64,000 nucleotides of DNA from VBCG01 sp044226535 (GTDB lineage Bacteria; Pseudomonadota; Gammaproteobacteria; Burkholderiales; Casimicrobiaceae). The stretch lies in NCBI GenBank assembly GCA_044226535.1, contig JBGAGT010000008.1, positions 1-64,000 on the forward strand, written 5' to 3'. This document shows, one piece after another, positions 1 to 8,911 of this stretch. A model generated the notes under the pieces. It ran no database searches and had not been told where the DNA came from. It saw only the letters and a list, made by a program, of their open reading frames with translations. A program made the translations under genes and the position numbers. Numbering within the stretch: position 1 is the stretch's first letter; every line of letters begins with the position of its first letter.

Positions 1-130
1 CGATGGCGCTGAACTCCCGCACCGGTGGCGGGCAGACCGCGTCGAACTCGCGCATCGTCACCTTTCTGATCGCTCCCGCTTCGTGGAGCGCAGCCAGGTC
101 ATCGCGCAGGGATTCAATGATCTTGCTCAC
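1..130 (-). CDS. HigA/NadS-like antitoxin, N-terminal part (runs off the window)
   Basis: A GTG start at 130 opens a frame that runs off the left edge. The visible 43 residues (begins VSKIIESLRDDLAALHEAG, then a VTMREFDAVCPPPV stretch) match the N-terminal region of helix-turn-helix antitoxins that follow RelE/ParE-family toxins. The start overlaps the last 17 bases of the toxin remnant, the usual toxin-then-antitoxin coupling. The DNA-binding HTH should lie beyond the window edge. Such antitoxins bind the toxin and repress their own promoter. Whether the whole gene is intact cannot be seen. Confidence 0.75.
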   Translation of the reverse strand, partial: MSKIIESLRDDLAALHEAGAIRKVTMREFDAVCPPPVREFSAI

Positions 131-420
131 AATGCACCTCAAGTAAGACACCAGACTGCAACGCCTTAGCCAACGCTTCTCCGGACAAATCCAGCAACAC
201 GCTGCCTGCAAATTGCAGCGCCTTTCGCTCGTCCTCCGTGATGTTCGCCTTGTCGTTCTTGGCGAACCCATGCAGGGATACGTTCCATCTCCTTGATCGC
301 CTTGCACAACGTGGCATCGGACAGCCCCTCGCGCGCCTGCCACTTCGCGAATTCCTTCCGCTTGAAGATGCGCACCGGCCCAGCTTCCATACTATACCCG
401 AAACGGGTATACTTTGCCAT
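114..420 (-). pseudogene. RelE/HigB-family toxin with internal deletion and frameshift
   Basis: Two frames each carry part of one toxin. The upstream frame (start ATG 429, ATG 420, ATG 390 or GTG 375) encodes VRIFKRKEFAKWQ up to KEMER. The downstream frame resumes at about VSLHGFAKNDKANI and ends EVHCEQDH at 114. From memory of the family (usually about 110-125 residues), roughly 40 central residues between MERG and the (Y)VFLHGFAK strand are missing, and the join near 270 shifts the frame. The core RNase fold should therefore be destroyed, although both ends are well conserved, which suggests recent loss. The gene begins a few bases after the comEC stop on the same strand. A sequencing or assembly error is a less likely alternative because a block of sequence is missing, not just one base. 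Confidence 0.7.
393..411. promoter_or_regulatory. Palindromic operator candidate of the toxin-antitoxin pair
   Basis: TATACCCG (393-400), a 3-base spacer AAA, and CGGGTATA (404-411) form a perfect inverted repeat. It lies just upstream of the ATG at 390 and the GTG at 375, so if translation begins at either of these the palindrome falls in the promoter. That placement fits autoregulation by the antitoxin. If translation begins at 420 the repeat is inside the coding region. Confidence 0.5.
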
Positions 421-435
421 CACCACCATTGCCCA

Positions 436-2919
436 TCATCGTTCCACGCCCATCTCGTCGTGGAAATACCGCCTGCGCGCCTCGCGTGCGGTCGCGACCC
501 GTAGCCCATCCGGCGTGTCCTCGACGACCATCGCGCCGTCCGCATCGCTGCGGAGGATGCGCGCGCCGACATCACGGTAGCGCTGCACGACATCCTTGCG
601 AGGATGGCCGAAGCGGTTTCGATAACCCTGCGTGAACGCCACGACCGAAGGCGATACTGCGAGCAGGAATGCGGTCGTGCTCGACGTGCGGCTGCCATGG
701 TGAGGCGCCACCACGACGTCCGATCGAAGCGCCGCCGCGTCGATCAGCAACCGCGCCTCGTCGCGCGCCTCGATGTCGCCGGTAAGCAGCAACGAAAGCT
801 TCGGCGAGGCCACGCGCAGCACGCAGGAGTGGTCGTTGGGCTTGGCATTCGGATCGTCATAGATCGTTGGGTCGGGCCACAGCACTTCGAACGACACGCC
901 ATCCCAGGTCCATGCCTGCCCCGCCACGCAGCGCACCGACAACCCCGTCGCGAAGCGCCCGACGATCGGATTGTCGGCCTCGAGGCTGCTGAGGAGCGAT
1001 GCCGTGGGAATTGCGTCGACAACCGACATCGCCCCACCTGAATGATCGGTGTCGGAATGGCTCACCACGAGCTTGTCCAACGCCCCGACGCCCATGGCGC
1101 GCAGGTTGGGAACGATGATGCGTACACCGGCATCCGAGGTCTCGCCGAACTTCGGGCCGGCGTCGAAGAGCAGCGCATGACGATTGGTCTGCACGACTGC
1201 AGCAAGGCCCTGCCCGACATCGAGGATGGTTGCGCGAAACCGCTCCGGTGCCGGGGACTCCGGTAGCAGCAGGATCGCCGGCAGCATCCAGACCCAACCC
1301 AGGCAACGCCCGGGCACGCCCGCCGGTGCGACGAGCCACGCCACGCCGACCATGCCAAGCACGGTCGGGATCCCGCCCGGCGCATGCTGCTGCCAGGTCG
1401 CCGCATTCCAACCCGCGAGCCACTCGAGATAGCGCATCAGCAGGGCAAAGACCGCATGGGCCGCGAGCAGCAGGGCATCGACGGGAAGGACGATCGATGC
1501 CAGCGCGAGCGACACGACGCCAAACGTGACCACGGGGATCGCGACCGCATTGGCAAGAGGCGCCACCAGCGAAACCTGCTGGAAAAGCGCGAGCGTGAGG
1601 GGTGTGAGGCCCACCGTCACGACCCACTGCGCGTGGACTGCCCCGAGCACACGCCCTGCGATGCCACTCACTCCCACAGCCGGACATGGCCCGTGCCGCC
1701 GAGAGCCGGCGAACAGCAGCAGCCCTACCGCCCCGAACGACAGCCAGAACCCTGGCGCGATGCCGGCGAGCGGATCAAGCGCCAGGACGACCGCCAGCGC
1801 GGCGAGCCAGATGACCGACAACGGGGGTGGACGGCTCAGGCAGAGGCCCAAGGCTCCGGTCATCAGCATGATCAGTGTCCGTTGCGCGGGCACTTCGGCA
1901 CCCGCGATGAGCGTGTAAACCAAGGCGGCCAGCGCGCCGACGACGATGGCGGCCTTCCTTGCGGGCCAGCGTCGCGTGAGCCAGGTCATCCAGCGCGCGA
2001 CGCGCATCGCGAGCGCCCCGACGATGGCGGAGAAGACGGTGATGTGCAGCCCCGAGATGCTGACCAGGTGCGCAATGCCGGTACGATTGAAGATGACCCA
2101 CTGCGCTTCAGGTACCGACTGTTGGTCGCCGATCGCGAGCGCCGTGATCACGCCGGCGTAGGGCCGGTCTCCGAGCACCCGCTCGAAGCGCGCTCGCAGC
2201 GATGCGCGCATGCGCTGGATGAGCGTCGATGGGCGCCAGACGAAGGCGTCGAGCCGCTCGTTGCGGATGCTTTCGCGAACGTAGCCGGTCGCACGCCAGC
2301 CACGTTCGAACAACCATGCCTCCGGGTCGAACCCGGCGAAGTTGAGGGTCCCATGCGCTCGCTTCAGCTTCACCGCCAGTTGCCAGCGCGCGCCCGGCTG
2401 GATGTCGGGTGGATCGCCCCCGTGCGTGAACCACGAAAGGGCGAGGTGCGACGGCAGCTGTCCAGCGGCGGATGAACGTTCCACCTGCAACGCAAAGCGC
2501 GTCGACGTGTCGTTGACCGCAGGCAGGCTTTCGACGACGCCGGTCACCAGGAGATCGACGCCCTCGAGCTCGGGCGCGAGCTGGTCGGCGAGGCGTGCAC
2601 CGCCGTGGGCGCAAGCGACGGCGACACCGACGACGGCGGATGCGAACAGGGCGATGGCGTCGGGCGCGTGCCTCGAAGCCCGTGCGCGTAGCACGACGCG
2701 CATGCGGTGCGGCGGGAACGCACCTGCTCCAGCCAGGTTTCCCGGGGTTCGCGGGCGTGCAACGAGAGCCCAGCCTGCGATCGCCACGATCGACAGCACA
2801 GCTGATACCCACAGCGCATGTTCGAGCGATGCGGCGAACTGCACGCACACCACGCCGACGGCAAAGCCGGCAAGCGAAGACTGCCAGCGCGCCGCAGGCC
2901 GCGTGGAGATGCGTGGCAT
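436..2919 (-). CDS. comEC: DNA internalization protein ComEC/Rec2
   Basis: An 827-residue inner-membrane protein, typical for ComEC, that forms the channel for single-stranded DNA during natural transformation. The order is an N-terminal membrane/DUF4131 part, a central multi-helix competence domain (contains GDQQSVPEAQWVIFNRTG and HLVSISGLHITVF), and a C-terminal metallo-beta-lactamase-like domain beginning ATILDVGQGLA. The metal motif VSHSDTDHSGG lies near residue 620 and a second APHHGSR motif follows. I chose ATG 2919 (MPRIST); a TTG at 2946 would add nine residues. It is divergent from the giant repeat gene, so the short gap must hold both promoters. It stands alone here, without other competence genes. 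Confidence 0.93.
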   Translation of the reverse strand: MPRISTRPAARWQSSLAGFAVGVVCVQFAASLEHALWVSAVLSIVAIAGWALVARPRTPGNLAGAGAFPPHRMRVVLRARASRHAPDAIALFASAVVGVAVACAHGGARLADQLAPELEGVDLLVTGVVESLPAVNDTSTRFALQVERSSAAGQLPSHLALSWFTHGGDPPDIQPGARWQLAVKLKRAHGTLNFAGFDPEAWLFERGWRATGYVRESIRNERLDAFVWRPSTLIQRMRASLRARFERVLGDRPYAGVITALAIGDQQSVPEAQWVIFNRTGIAHLVSISGLHITVFSAIVGALAMRVARWMTWLTRRWPARKAAIVVGALAALVYTLIAGAEVPAQRTLIMLMTGALGLCLSRPPPLSVIWLAALAVVLALDPLAGIAPGFWLSFGAVGLLLFAGSRRHGPCPAVGVSGIAGRVLGAVHAQWVVTVGLTPLTLALFQQVSLVAPLANAVAIPVVTFGVVSLALASIVLPVDALLLAAHAVFALLMRYLEWLAGWNAATWQQHAPGGIPTVLGMVGVAWLVAPAGVPGRCLGWVWMLPAILLLPESPAPERFRATILDVGQGLAAVVQTNRHALLFDAGPKFGETSDAGVRIIVPNLRAMGVGALDKLVVSHSDTDHSGGAMSVVDAIPTASLLSSLEADNPIVGRFATGLSVRCVAGQAWTWDGVSFEVLWPDPTIYDDPNAKPNDHSCVLRVASPKLSLLLTGDIEARDEARLLIDAAALRSDVVVAPHHGSRTSSTTAFLLAVSPSVVAFTQGYRNRFGHPRKDVVQRYRDVGARILRSDADGAMVVEDTPDGLRVATAREARRRYFHDEMGVER

Positions 2920-3055
2920 CGCGTAGGTGTCGTTCGCCGTGCGCAATGGTCGCGCGCGACCGAACAGCGCGCCATCGTCCGTTTGGATGATTGACCGGCA
3001 CGGTGCGCACTCCGTAGCTTCCGTCCGTCGACGACCATCCGGGGTCTACGTGCGA

Positions 3056-6000
3056 ATGGAAGTGCATTGCACACGAGCGAGGCTCGATGCGCCATGGTGC
3101 ATCGGTGCGAGCGTGCCAACGGTGTTCGCCGCGATCGGGCGGTTGCCGACCCTACCACTCGTCCTCGTGTTCGTCGCGTGGCTCTCCGTCGGGGCCGGGG
3201 ACGCCCTCGCCGCGCGCGCCGCGCAGACGATCTCCTTCCCGCAACCCGCCGCCAGCAGCTACGGAGCGGCACCGTTCGCGATATCGGCGACGGCCTCGTC
3301 GGGGCTTCCCGTCGTGGTGGAGTCGCTCGCGACCACGGTGTGCGCAGTCGACGGCAAGCTCGTCACGCCGCTCATCGCCGGCACGTGCAAGCTGCGCGCC
3401 TCGCAGGCCGGCGATGCCACCTGGGCCGCGGCAGCCAACGTCTCGCGCAACGTCACGATCGCCAAGGCGGCACAGTCGATCACCTTTCCCGCGATACCCG
3501 GCCGGACGTTCGGCGATCCTCCCTTCGCCGCAACCGCCTCGTCGAGCTCGGGCCTCCCGGTCACCGTCGCGTCCACCACCACGGGCGTGTGCACGTTGGG
3601 TGGTGGCGTCGTGACCATCGTCAAGGCGGGCACCTGCACGCTCAAGGCGACGCAGGCGGGGGATGCGAACCATGCCGCGGCGACCGCGGTGTCGCAGGGC
3701 GTGACGATCGCCAAGGCAGCACAGGCCATCGCCTTCGACACACCCGCGCCTCGCGTTTACGGCGACCCCGCCTTCACGATCGCCCCGAAAGCCAGCTCGG
3801 GGCTCGCCGTCACCGTGACGTCGACGACCAAGGCTGTCTGCACGATCTCGAGCCTCACCGTCAAGCTCGTCGCCGCAGGCACCTGCAGCCTGCACGCCAC
3901 GCAGGGTGGAAACGCGAATTACCTCGCCGCTCCCGCCGTCGACCGGAGCTTCGCCGTCGCCCAGCGGGGACAGTCCATCAGCTTCGACGCCATCGCCGAC
4001 TGGCCGCTGTCCACCGGCAGCATCGGCCTGCATGCCAGCGCTACGTCGGGCCTCGCCGTCTCGTTCGCGTCGATGACGCCGGCAACCTGCTCGACGAGCG
4101 CGAGCAACGCCACGCTACTCGCCGCCGGGACCTGCACCATCCGTGCATCCCAGGCGGGCAATGCGAGCTATCCCGCTGCCGCGCCCGTCGACCGGAGCTT
4201 CCGCGTCACACGGGAATGGCAGGAGATCAGCTTCGCCGCGATCGACGATGTGCCACTGGCCTACGGCGCGGTCTATGTCAACGCGGTGGCGACCTCGGGC
4301 CTGCCGTTGACCTACGCCTCGCTGACGCCTTCGCTCTGTGCGTTCCAGTCGCCGCCCTTCCTCGCACTGCTGTCCGCCGGCACCTGCAGCATCCGCATCT
4401 CGCAAGGCGGCGATGCCCGCTACGATCCGGCGGCGGACGTCGTGTTGAGCTTCGTCATCCAGGGTGGCGCATCGCCAGATTCTCTCCGCTTCGACGACCC
4501 GGGTCCGCACGTCGTTGCGGAGTCGCCGCTCGATCCCGGCGCCACGAGCCTGGCCGGCATGGCGATCGTCTACCGGACCGCGAGCCCGGCCGTCTGCAAC
4601 GCCGACGGCACGACGCTGCAACTCCTCGCGGCCGGTACCTGCGACGTGACCGCTTACGAATCCCCCGATGGAGCCAATCCGCAGGGTACGGGCCTCAATC
4701 GATCGTTCGCCGTGCTTCGCACGCCGCAGCTGCAGGCTCCCTCGCGCGTCGGGGTCGAGACCGACGCCGCGCGGCTGGTCGCCGTCCCGCGCGTCGCGGC
4801 AAGCGGCTTTACCCTCCTGGCCGGCGGGACCCCGCAAATCGACGAGCTGACGCCCGACGGCAACGGGGCCTTCACGGTCCGCCCTGGTATCGCGTCTGCA
4901 CAGGGTTTCCTGCGCGGGTTGGCGGCGGGAACCATCGACGCCGACGACCGCATCGATTTCGCCGCAGCGTCCATGATCTCGCCGCCGACGGGGTTCATCA
5001 ATGCGTTCCTCAGCCGCGGTGATGGGACGTTCGGCGGCGTCTCCAACACGGTGGAGCTGGGCATGCCCGCGGGCCTCGCGATCGCCGACGTCGATGGCGA
5101 CGGCAACGCCGACATCATCGCGGGCCTCGCCGATGCGGCGTCCGTCCAGGGATCTTCGTTCGCGATCCTGTATGGCCAGGGCGATGGCCATTTCTCGGGC
5201 GGTGCGAGCTACGGGCTCTGCGGCAATCCGGTGAATCTTGCCGTCGCCGATCTCGACGACGACGGCTTGCCGGACTTCGCCGCCGCCTGCACGCGCGACG
5301 GCAGCGTCGCCGTGGCAAGGCATCGCACGGGACTCGGCTACGACATCGTCGCGATCATTCCCGATCTCTTCATGCCGCAGTCGATCGCCGTCGCCGATGT
5401 CGACGGCAACGGGCAGCCCGAGCTGCTCGTCGGGTCGCGCATGGGTGCGGTGTATGTGCTCGCCGGCGACGTCGCTTCCGGATTCGACGTCGAATCGACA
5501 CTCTGGCCGGGCGGCGACGGTGTGGTAAGGGTGGCCGACGTCAACGGCGATGGACACCTCGATATCGTCACCGTCGACTACCTGGGCCAGGGCGTGGCGG
5601 TGATGAGCGGTGGCGGCGACGGCAGGTTCTCGCCGGCACTGACGATTCCGCTTACGGTCCCGCCCAACGACGTGCTCGCTGCCGATTTCGACGGCAAGGG
5701 CCACGTCGACCTGGCCGTGGCGAGTGCAGCCGATCGCGCCATCTGGGTCCTGCGCAACCAGGCCGCGATACCCGCTGTGGCGGCACTGGTGCCCGCTACG
5801 CCCTTGTCGCAAACCGCAGCGCTCGGTGAAGCGTTCTCCGCGCCACTGGCCGTGATCGCGTCCGACGCCACGGGCCACCCGGTACCCGGCGTCGAAGTTC
5901 GATTCGAGCTCGCTGCAGACACACCCAGCGGGATGTTCGGCAACGGGCAGCGTATCGCCATCGTGCTCACGGGCGTCGACGGCAAGGCGCAGTCGCCGCG

Positions 6001-8911
6001 CCTGCGCGCAGGACGGGTCGCCGGAAGCCACGTGGCGGTGGCGAGGGCCGGCAACACCTCCGTCTCGTTCTCGCTCGTCAACTCGGCCGTGGGCATCGCA
6101 CCGCAGTGGACGCAATTCCAGCCACCGTCGGGCACCCTCGCCGCGCCGTACGACTACGCATTCGTCGCGACCGGCTCCCCGCTGCCGAGGATCACACTCG
6201 ACTCGGGGACGCTGCCGCCCGGCCTGGCGCTCTCGTCCACGGGCGCATTGACGGGGACGCCCACGGCCGGAGGCACTTACGCAGGCGTGCTGCGCGCTGC
6301 GAACGGAATATCCCCCGATGCGACGGTGCCGTTTTCCATCGCCATCGCCGCCTACCCGCAGACGATCACCTTCGCTCCGATGGCAGACCAGCCGCTGGAC
6401 AGAGTCGCCATCAGTGTGTCTGCGGTCGCTTCCTCCGGGCTTCCCGTCACGTTGACCAGCACTTCGCCCGACGTCTGCTCGGCAGGTGGAAACACCATCG
6501 GGCTCATCAAGGCAGGGCGATGCACCATCCGCGCCACTCAACCGGGCAATTCGACCTATGGGGCCGCCATGCCCGTGGAAAGAGCCTTCGAAATCGGCAA
6601 AGGCTCGCAATCGGTCGTCGTTTCGACGACCACGACGGAAACGCGCGTCGATTGGCCAGCTTTCGAGGTCTCGGCGAGCGCCACGTCGGGACTGCCGGTC
6701 GCGCTCGATTCCGCGACACCGGCCGTCTGCAGCATCGCCGGAAACCGTGTCGTCAGCATTGCCCGTGGCACCTGCACCATCGTCGGCTCTCAGGCGGGAA
6801 ACGCTTCCTATGCACCCTCGAGTGCCTCGGTCTCGGTCACGGTCCGCGGCGCAGCTCAATCGATCAACCTTCCGCCCATCATCGACCAGCACCTGGCCGA
6901 TTACCCCTTCGTGTGGGCGTCTGCCACGTCGGGCTTGCCAGTCATCATCACCTCCGACACGCCCGCCATCTGCGTGGTCGATCCACCCAACCTCATGAGG
7001 CTCGGGAGCGATTCCAATGCGGGATTGGGCTGGTGCACCCTGACGATTTCGCAGCCCGGTGACGAGCGCTTCGAGCCGACGGAGAGGGGATTGTCGTTCA
7101 CGGCCGGAAAGCCGCCCGGGAATTCGAGTGCCTTCGAAGGCAACGTCCCGCACATCGTCTACGCGACCTACCTGGGCGGCTGGTCCACCGACCATGCGTT
7201 CGGGCTCGTGGCGGCGCGTGATGGCGGGCCTGTGGTCGCCGGCACGGCGGGCTCCAGCAACTTGCCCGGCCTGTCGTCACGGCAGTTCACCGACGGTGGG
7301 CTCGACATGATCTTCGTCAGCAAGCTCCAGCCCGGAACCGCGGCGATCGACTATTCATCCGCCGTCGCCGCCACCTGGAGCAAGGCGGGCGGGGGAAGCA
7401 TCGTCGAGCTGGCCGGGCTCAACGCCGTCGCCATCGATCGTACGGGCCAGGTCTTCGCTGCGGGCCACGAGGGCGGCGCCGATTTCCCGGTGACCGGTGG
7501 CACCTACCGGCAGTACGGACCCTTCGGTGTTTTCAAGGTCGACGGCATTGGCAACGTCATGCGGCTGGTCTCCGGGCTCGACCCGGCGATCAAGACCGTG
7601 CGCGCGATCGCCGCGGACGATGGTGGGGCGCTCTATCTCACCGGTGTCGCCGCACCCGGCCTCACGACCACGGCCGGTGCGGCCATCGGCACGGCGGCGG
7701 TGTCGGCGGAAGCACCCTACCTGCTCAAGCTCTCGCCCGCAGGCTCGGTCGTCTACTCGACCTATCTCGGCGTGCCGGGCTCGCGCCCGGGTGCGGGAAA
7801 TCCCGACGGGGACCAGGGCACCAACGATGCGGGAACAACCAGCAGGAGCGTGGTCGTCGACGCATCCGGCTACGCCTACGTCGGCGGCCACGCGTCCGCA
7901 CGCGACCTTCCCGCCACGCCGGGTGCGCTCGATTCGGCCGATCACAATAACGACGACGGATTCATCATGAAGGTCGCGCCGTCGGGCAACGCGATTGCCT
8001 ACGTCGCGCGGTTGGGATTCCGGGACCAGGACCGTATCACCAGCCTCGCCCTCGCGCCCGACGGCACCGTGGTGTTTGCCGGCAAGTCGGCGTCGGCGGA
8101 CGACTTCGTCGGCGGCGGGTCGTTCCAGTCGGCGGTCAGGTTCAGCCAGAACCACTCGGTCACGACACAGATGGATCGGGAGTTCGGCTTTGTCGGAAAG
8201 CTCGATGCGTCCGGATCGACATGGTCGTTCCTCGCCGGCGTCGGTACCTGGGGAGGCGATCTCGTCAGGACGGCGATGGAGCGCATCCCCAATCCCCTGC
8301 GCGTCGCAGTGGACGCCACGGGAAACATCTATCTCGCCGGCAGGACATCCTACGATCGATCGTTGCCCACCAAGAACCTGCTCGAAGGCATGCCGGACGA
8401 GGGCGTGTTCCTGATGAAGATCACGCCCAGCGGCGCCTATCAGCACTACTCGGTGATCGTCGGCGAAGGACGGGCCACGGGTCTCGCGCTCGACGGAAAG
8501 GGCAACGCATATGTCGCGGGTGATTCCTTCGGGGTGATGCCGACGATCGGGACCCCTCAGGCCGATTGCGCCATCGGCTACATGAGCCAGTGCGCCTCGC
8601 CGTTCCTGGTCAAGGTGAGCGACCTGGAGGCGCCGGTGGTGCTCGGGACATCGTCAAGCGAGATATTCGTCGGCGCATCGATCACATTGACGGCACGGGT
8701 CGCCGATTCCACCGCCACCGGGACGATCGAGATCTACGACGACGGGCTCGCCGCTGCCAGCGCTCCCCTGGCGAATGGCACGGCTTCGCTGTCCCTCACG
8801 CCGGGATTCGGATTCCATCACTACACCGCGAAATATGCCGGAAGCAGCGACATGTCGGGGCTGTCCAGCACCGGCGTGATGGTGCAGGTTTCGCAGATGG
8901 TGCTGCCGTGA
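3056..8911 (+). CDS. Giant exported Ig-like / FG-GAP / SBBP repeat protein
   Basis: About 1950 residues. The start is uncertain: GTG 2927, ATG 2987, ATG 3056 and GTG 3113 are in frame. A hydrophobic stretch LPLVLVFVAWLSVGA ending GDALA resembles a signal peptide. Order of domains (from ATG 3056): six repeats of about 83 residues (55-555) of the pattern SSGLPV, then VC, then AGTC, then QAGN; an FG-GAP/VCBS region with calcium-type DVDGDG, DLDDDG, DVDGNG, DVNGDG motifs (about 678-880); a Big_1-like Ig domain (912-1006); a putative-Ig domain with GTLPPGLALSSTGALTGTP (about 1012-1098); three more SSGLPV repeats (1099-1353); SBBP-type beta-propeller repeats with YATYLGG and YSTYLGVPG (1365-1855); and a last Ig-like domain. 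Nearly every SSGLPV repeat keeps two Cys about 20 residues apart, a possible disulfide. Likely a surface or secreted binding protein; no anchor or sorting motif is seen at the C-terminus. Confidence 0.8.
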   Translation: MEVHCTRARLDAPWCIGASVPTVFAAIGRLPTLPLVLVFVAWLSVGAGDALAARAAQTISFPQPAASSYGAAPFAISATASSGLPVVVESLATTVCAVDGKLVTPLIAGTCKLRASQAGDATWAAAANVSRNVTIAKAAQSITFPAIPGRTFGDPPFAATASSSSGLPVTVASTTTGVCTLGGGVVTIVKAGTCTLKATQAGDANHAAATAVSQGVTIAKAAQAIAFDTPAPRVYGDPAFTIAPKASSGLAVTVTSTTKAVCTISSLTVKLVAAGTCSLHATQGGNANYLAAPAVDRSFAVAQRGQSISFDAIADWPLSTGSIGLHASATSGLAVSFASMTPATCSTSASNATLLAAGTCTIRASQAGNASYPAAAPVDRSFRVTREWQEISFAAIDDVPLAYGAVYVNAVATSGLPLTYASLTPSLCAFQSPPFLALLSAGTCSIRISQGGDARYDPAADVVLSFVIQGGASPDSLRFDDPGPHVVAESPLDPGATSLAGMAIVYRTASPAVCNADGTTLQLLAAGTCDVTAYESPDGANPQGTGLNRSFAVLRTPQLQAPSRVGVETDAARLVAVPRVAASGFTLLAGGTPQIDELTPDGNGAFTVRPGIASAQGFLRGLAAGTIDADDRIDFAAASMISPPTGFINAFLSRGDGTFGGVSNTVELGMPAGLAIADVDGDGNADIIAGLADAASVQGSSFAILYGQGDGHFSGGASYGLCGNPVNLAVADLDDDGLPDFAAACTRDGSVAVARHRTGLGYDIVAIIPDLFMPQSIAVADVDGNGQPELLVGSRMGAVYVLAGDVASGFDVESTLWPGGDGVVRVADVNGDGHLDIVTVDYLGQGVAVMSGGGDGRFSPALTIPLTVPPNDVLAADFDGKGHVDLAVASAADRAIWVLRNQAAIPAVAALVPATPLSQTAALGEAFSAPLAVIASDATGHPVPGVEVRFELAADTPSGMFGNGQRIAIVLTGVDGKAQSPRLRAGRVAGSHVAVARAGNTSVSFSLVNSAVGIAPQWTQFQPPSGTLAAPYDYAFVATGSPLPRITLDSGTLPPGLALSSTGALTGTPTAGGTYAGVLRAANGISPDATVPFSIAIAAYPQTITFAPMADQPLDRVAISVSAVASSGLPVTLTSTSPDVCSAGGNTIGLIKAGRCTIRATQPGNSTYGAAMPVERAFEIGKGSQSVVVSTTTTETRVDWPAFEVSASATSGLPVALDSATPAVCSIAGNRVVSIARGTCTIVGSQAGNASYAPSSASVSVTVRGAAQSINLPPIIDQHLADYPFVWASATSGLPVIITSDTPAICVVDPPNLMRLGSDSNAGLGWCTLTISQPGDERFEPTERGLSFTAGKPPGNSSAFEGNVPHIVYATYLGGWSTDHAFGLVAARDGGPVVAGTAGSSNLPGLSSRQFTDGGLDMIFVSKLQPGTAAIDYSSAVAATWSKAGGGSIVELAGLNAVAIDRTGQVFAAGHEGGADFPVTGGTYRQYGPFGVFKVDGIGNVMRLVSGLDPAIKTVRAIAADDGGALYLTGVAAPGLTTTAGAAIGTAAVSAEAPYLLKLSPAGSVVYSTYLGVPGSRPGAGNPDGDQGTNDAGTTSRSVVVDASGYAYVGGHASARDLPATPGALDSADHNNDDGFIMKVAPSGNAIAYVARLGFRDQDRITSLALAPDGTVVFAGKSASADDFVGGGSFQSAVRFSQNHSVTTQMDREFGFVGKLDASGSTWSFLAGVGTWGGDLVRTAMERIPNPLRVAVDATGNIYLAGRTSYDRSLPTKNLLEGMPDEGVFLMKITPSGAYQHYSVIVGEGRATGLALDGKGNAYVAGDSFGVMPTIGTPQADCAIGYMSQCASPFLVKVSDLEAPVVLGTSSSEIFVGASITLTARVADSTATGTIEIYDDGLAAASAPLANGTASLSLTPGFGFHHYTAKYAGSSDMSGLSSTGVMVQVSQMVLP

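Noticed and set aside
3222..4720. Regular repeats considered as a CRISPR-like or satellite array
   Set aside because: The periodicity is in protein sequence (about 83 residues) with diverged DNA; no short identical repeats with unique spacers.
4115..7195. 1026-codon open frame on the minus strand under the giant repeat gene
   Set aside because: It is antisense to a clearly domain-bearing frame, has Arg/Asp/Gly-rich composition and no recognisable motif; long shadow frames are expected at this GC.
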